Shown here piece by piece: positions 60,101 to 64,000 of a stretch of 64,000 bases of DNA; the stretch's first letter is position 1; every line of letters begins with the position of its first letter. This stretch comes from Chaetorhynchus papuensis. Its lineage: Eukaryota; Chordata; Aves; Passeriformes; Rhipiduridae. The notes below the pieces were generated by a model. It was not told the DNA's origin, did no database searches, and saw nothing but the letters and a program-made list of their open reading frames with translations. The stretch is from positions 124,001-188,000 of the forward strand of contig VWYX01000852.1 of NCBI GenBank assembly GCA_013396525.1, read 5' to 3'. The position numbers and the translations under genes are program-made.

Positions 60101-63100
60101 GCTCCAGCCTTCTCCTCGTTTCCTTCTGCACATAAATTTTGTCAAGTGCCAAGAAAGAGAGGGTGTGTGCCCTTGCAGGGTGGCACCCCCGGATGATGAG
60201 CCCCCCCCCCTGCTCCAGAGCCGGGGTCCCTGTCACACCTGATGGGATGTGCAGCCCGTTTGCTGGCTTTACTCACTCGCCAGGCCATCAGGTATGGCTG
60301 GGAGAGCAAACTAACGAGGTGCTTGCAATCAGAAGGAGGGGAGTGTCAGGAGATGCAATTAGTCATTGCTGCACCACAGGGAATCCTGATTTGAACCATT
60401 AGAAGTGGTTGTGCATGTGCTGAACCAAAGGGAATACCCCCATCAGGTTATTTACCAAAATCACTGCTCCAAACCGGCTTTGAGAGGGATTCCTACTGTA
60501 GAGGGGCGGGAAGAAGTGATGAACTCCAGCTGGAAATCTGCTCAACAAGAACAGGAGTATGAGGTGTATTTTTCTTTTTATAAATGAAAAAAGAAAAATC
60601 TACTCTTTGGTCTTGGCTGCCAGCAGACAGCTCCGTGATCATGATGGAAACTGTCTCAGACGGCTCTTATGAGCATTGAAATTAATACCCTTCCTCATTG
60701 GAAGCGGCACATCCAACTACTCCCTGAAAGGTGAACATTAATATTCTCATTTTCAGTCGTTAGACACGTGCTTCGGCCTCAGAGCCGCAGAGATGGGGAT
60801 GAGGGAGGAAAACACCACTCTGAGGTTGGGTACCCCAGTTCCATCCCCACAGCATCAGTGGAGGAACCACCTCCAATCCTGTTGGAAAGGTTCTGCTGTG
60901 ATGTTCCCACATCATTTTGCTGTCTTGGAGTGTTTCCAATGTGAGAAAAAGGGAGAGGAACCTTCCTGGGTGCAGCCTCGTTATCTGTGGCATTTCAGGG
61001 TAATTTATGCCAAACATCTCGCTGACTCTCGGGTAGGAAATTGTGTTGTTGGTTCCGTGGCTCCTGCAGCAGCTGTGTCAGAAATATTGAAATAAATCGA
61101 TCCAGCTTGGGGTTCCTGCATGATTTTATTGTCGATTTATCAATAGAGGCAAGGCACAGCATGAGTTATGCTGGCACAAGGAGGAGGGAGGTGAGGACGT
61201 GGTGGCCTGGCTGCCCACACTGTCACCAAGAAAGGCTTTGGTGTCTCAGCAATCCCCACTGCCCCCACGAGGGATCCAGCTGAATTCTCTGTGCCTCAAG
61301 TTTTCCTTCTTTTGCTTTTTTAATCCCCTCCTAATTGGGGAGCCAGCAAAAGCTTTTAAAAAAAGAAAAAAAGGAAAACAAACAAAATTAATGAGCAGCG
61401 TCAGGGGAGGAAAAAAGCCTTTTCTGGCCAGAGTCCTTGGCACGGGCAGGAATTCACCGCTCCTCTTGGAGAGTGTTAAGCTGGCTGTGAGCTGCCAGTG
61501 GAGGAAGTCAAGTGAGAACCCAGTGCCTGGAAGCAGAGTTTGCCACAGTCGCCCTCTGCTCGGCCCCTGGGGCGCCTCAGCCCCAGCCACAGGTCCTCGA
61601 TGCTTTGTGCCCAGACTAAAATGGCTTTTGGATCTGCAACTCATTTGTCAGTGAGAGCAAACAAGCTGTTGCTGGGGCTGACAGTGTCCTCCCAGCTGGT
61701 TGGGCTCACAGGAACTCCCAGACAAGGATGAGTGCTGGCCCTGTGGCCAGCAGCAGCAGTTAAACCTTCCCTAAAGGCCCATCTGGATCTGGCCCTTGGA
61801 TTACAGCAGCCAAGCATCCCCATGCTGGCTGCTGTGCCCCAGGCAGCAGATCCAGAAATCCCCTGGAGCATCCCACACTCTCTCCCCACTCCCTGGAAGC
61901 TGTGCTGCCCGGAGCTGGTCAGTGCCAATGTTTGCCAGCAGAGAGAGGAGGGCTGCTGGTGCCACAACGGGCTGAACCACCGAGCCACAAACCTGTGGAG
62001 AAGGTTCACTTGTCTGGGAAACATCAGGATCTCTGTCGAACCTTGGAGCTTCCCAGTTCCTCTGGGACCCCGGCTTTGCTCAAAGCAAACACTGGCAGGT
62101 GCTCACATGGGTGAGGAGGCCGGGAGGGAAATGGTAAATTCCTGTTGATGTTTATATAGAGCAGTTCCTGGTATAAACTTCCTTCTCTTCCATTTCCCCT
62201 TGCACAATCTGGGGCTCCATTTTCTTACCCTTGTGTTTGACTCTTTCTGGCCAGTGACTATTTTGGGGTTGAAATTTTGGCTTGTTCTCACTTCGGGGTG
62301 CTTTGGCTGGTTGGTGTCTCTTGCTGTTGGGGAACTGGTCAGTCCTTACACCGAGTCTTGCCTTGTGTGTGAGCGTCCCCCGTGCTCCTTGTGCACATGT
62401 GCTCTTCCTCCCTTTCTCCATGGGCATCCCAGCCCTCCAGAGTCATTCCTAGTCCACAGGCAAGGGATGTTTTTGCTTCTTTAACAACGCTCCTTTTTCA
62501 GCAGAACCTCCGGAATTTGCCGCAAAGTTTTAGGTAGGAAGAACAGAGGTTTCTTGCTTCAGCATGAAGTGAGGAACCCACATGGAGACATTTAATGCCT
62601 CGCAGGGATTATTAGATACAAAATGCATTGGAAAGAAAGCATGCCATAAATCCCAGCCTTTCCATAAACTCTAAATCTGTTACACGCTAGACCGTAGTCT
62701 TCTGAAACAAAAGCGACTGCACCAAATAGAGAGTGTTATTGTTTAAATATTTCTGCTGGGAAATGCTGCCTGAAGAGCAGGCACAATAGCTGCCCTGACG
62801 CAGGATTTATTGGAGCAACTTGGCACCAGCCTGTTTGCAGGGAGTGGAATATGCTTGTAGAGATTATACCAGATTTACAGCGATTAATAATGGATTGGAC
62901 ATGGCAGACTTCAAAGGGTTCGGCTCCCGCGCAGTTCGGTGTGCATTGAGTCACGGTAACGTTCCTTGCAGTGGTTCAAACACTCAGAGAGCAGGGGTTT
63001 GGGCTGGACAGCATCAGCCAAGCCCCATTCCTTGTCCCCTTGTCCCTGTGGCTTTGCACAAGCAGCAGGATGGAGGCGGTGGCGTGCCCACGTTACACCT

Positions 63101-64000
63101 GGCGTGGTTGTGTGTGGAGACCAGCCCAGCTCCTGAGAGCGCCCACCCAGCTCCAGTGCCCCAGATGTGCCCTGCTTGGGGTGCCCTGAGAGACCCCCAA
63201 ACCCCTGACTAACTGGGAACAGTGGTGCCCGTAATTACAGGAAGGTTCCTCTCCAAGTCAGAGCCAGGAGCTCACCTGCCGGGAGGATGAGCAGGGATTT
63301 TGTCATCAGGCAGAGGGATTAAGGGAGCTGGGAAATGTAGGACATCCCTCTCACTGGCAGTGTGCACACACAGACCTCGAGCTATTTTTAAAGACCTTTC
63401 AGCACCCACTGTGGCCGTAACTTTCAGTATGAAATATTTGAAATCTGCTCCTTGCAGCAGGAACTCCCTCTCCCACTTTGTCCAGGGGCTCCCAGCCGTG
63501 CTGAGGATGGCACTGCAAAAACAGCAAGGCTCTGAGAACTAATCACAGCGGTGTTAATTGTGTGTTTCTACAATCATGCTCTCACCAGCTCTCTGCCAGG
63601 CAGGTCAGTGGCCCCTGTGAGCACACCCTGCCCACCTACATCATTTCTCCTTCCCTCCCTGCCTGCTCGAGCCATCGGAGCTTCACCTGTGTACACAGGA
63701 TCCCTCAGACACACTGGGAAAAGGCCAGGGATCCTCAGACAGATGTATTTCATAAGTGGTAAGTGCTCTGGCGTTAATCAAAGGTTATTGTGTGTGAGGG
63801 TTGGGAGGCATCTCCAGCTAATGAAGATGTTTCCCCTGTATCTGCCATTATCTGGGAGGCTGGAAGAGCTGCAGAGGCTCCATCCTGCTCCAGGCAGGGC
63901 TGATGGGATTTGTGCTGGTCCCAGTTGCCATGGAGAAAGTGTTGGATGGCTTTAATACATCTCCGTGAATTTCTCCCCGGAGTTTTCCCGTGACAAGCTG
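57151..64000. other. Intergenic DNA to end of window
   Basis: No gene is recognised over 6.8 kb. The stretch contains AT-rich blocks at 57360-57440, 57660-57760 and 62560-62940, a POU/SOX-type motif cluster at 59405-59443 and a 10-C run at 60201-60210. Short frames lack domains. Confidence 0.65.
59405..59443. promoter_or_regulatory. POU/SOX-type motif cluster, copy B
   Basis: GTTTTAACAT (59405-59414) overlaps octamer ATGCAAAT (59413-59420) and is followed after 11 bases by ATTCCTAACAAT (59432-59443). It has the same motifs in the same order as 37615-37657, with different spacing. A TGACG lies just after the octamer. Confidence 0.4.

Overview
This window is vertebrate nuclear DNA, most likely from a bird. 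Its identifiable repeats are avian-type CR1 LINE 3' ends and short LTR elements, and I see no Alu or L1-like sequence. The only protein-coding gene I can support is the 3' portion of AJAP1 (adherens junctions associated protein 1, also called SHREW-1), on the + strand. Its identity rests on three exons with correct splice signals and matching phases. They encode the transmembrane helix, the cytoplasmic tail and the C-terminal tail ending in ...EKWFEISC. I recognise this sequence from the vertebrate family.

Layout. 1-4665 is intron. 4666-4753 is the transmembrane exon. 4754-7537 is intron, and its last 320 bases are a CR1 element reaching almost to the splice acceptor. 7538-7780 is the cytoplasmic-tail exon. 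7781-8943 is intron. 8944-9074 is the exon carrying the last 23 codons, the stop and 58 bases of 3'UTR. 9075-13720 is intron. 13721 to about 18440 is a long 3'UTR exon rich in microsatellites, with two candidate polyadenylation signals. The signal peptide and ectodomain are encoded upstream of the window. The window encodes about 134 residues. Human AJAP1, as I remember it, has 411, which puts the helix where the family has it.

From about 18.44 kb to the end (45.5 kb) I find no gene, tRNA, rRNA or CRISPR array. This part holds two CR1 fragments, one well-delimited solo LTR with perfect 12-base terminal inverted repeats (32877-33315), two more LTR-like elements, minisatellites and several AT-rich blocks that look like conserved non-coding or enhancer sequence. 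As I recall, AJAP1 in human is also followed by a large gene-poor region, so this is consistent.

I do not see a new multi-gene system. The most interesting signals are: a CR1 tail that appears to supply the branch point of an AJAP1 splice acceptor; two alternative phase-compatible 3' ends of AJAP1; a (TG)29 tract in the sense strand of its 3'UTR; and two pairs of non-coding motif clusters repeated with the same order at distant sites in the desert.
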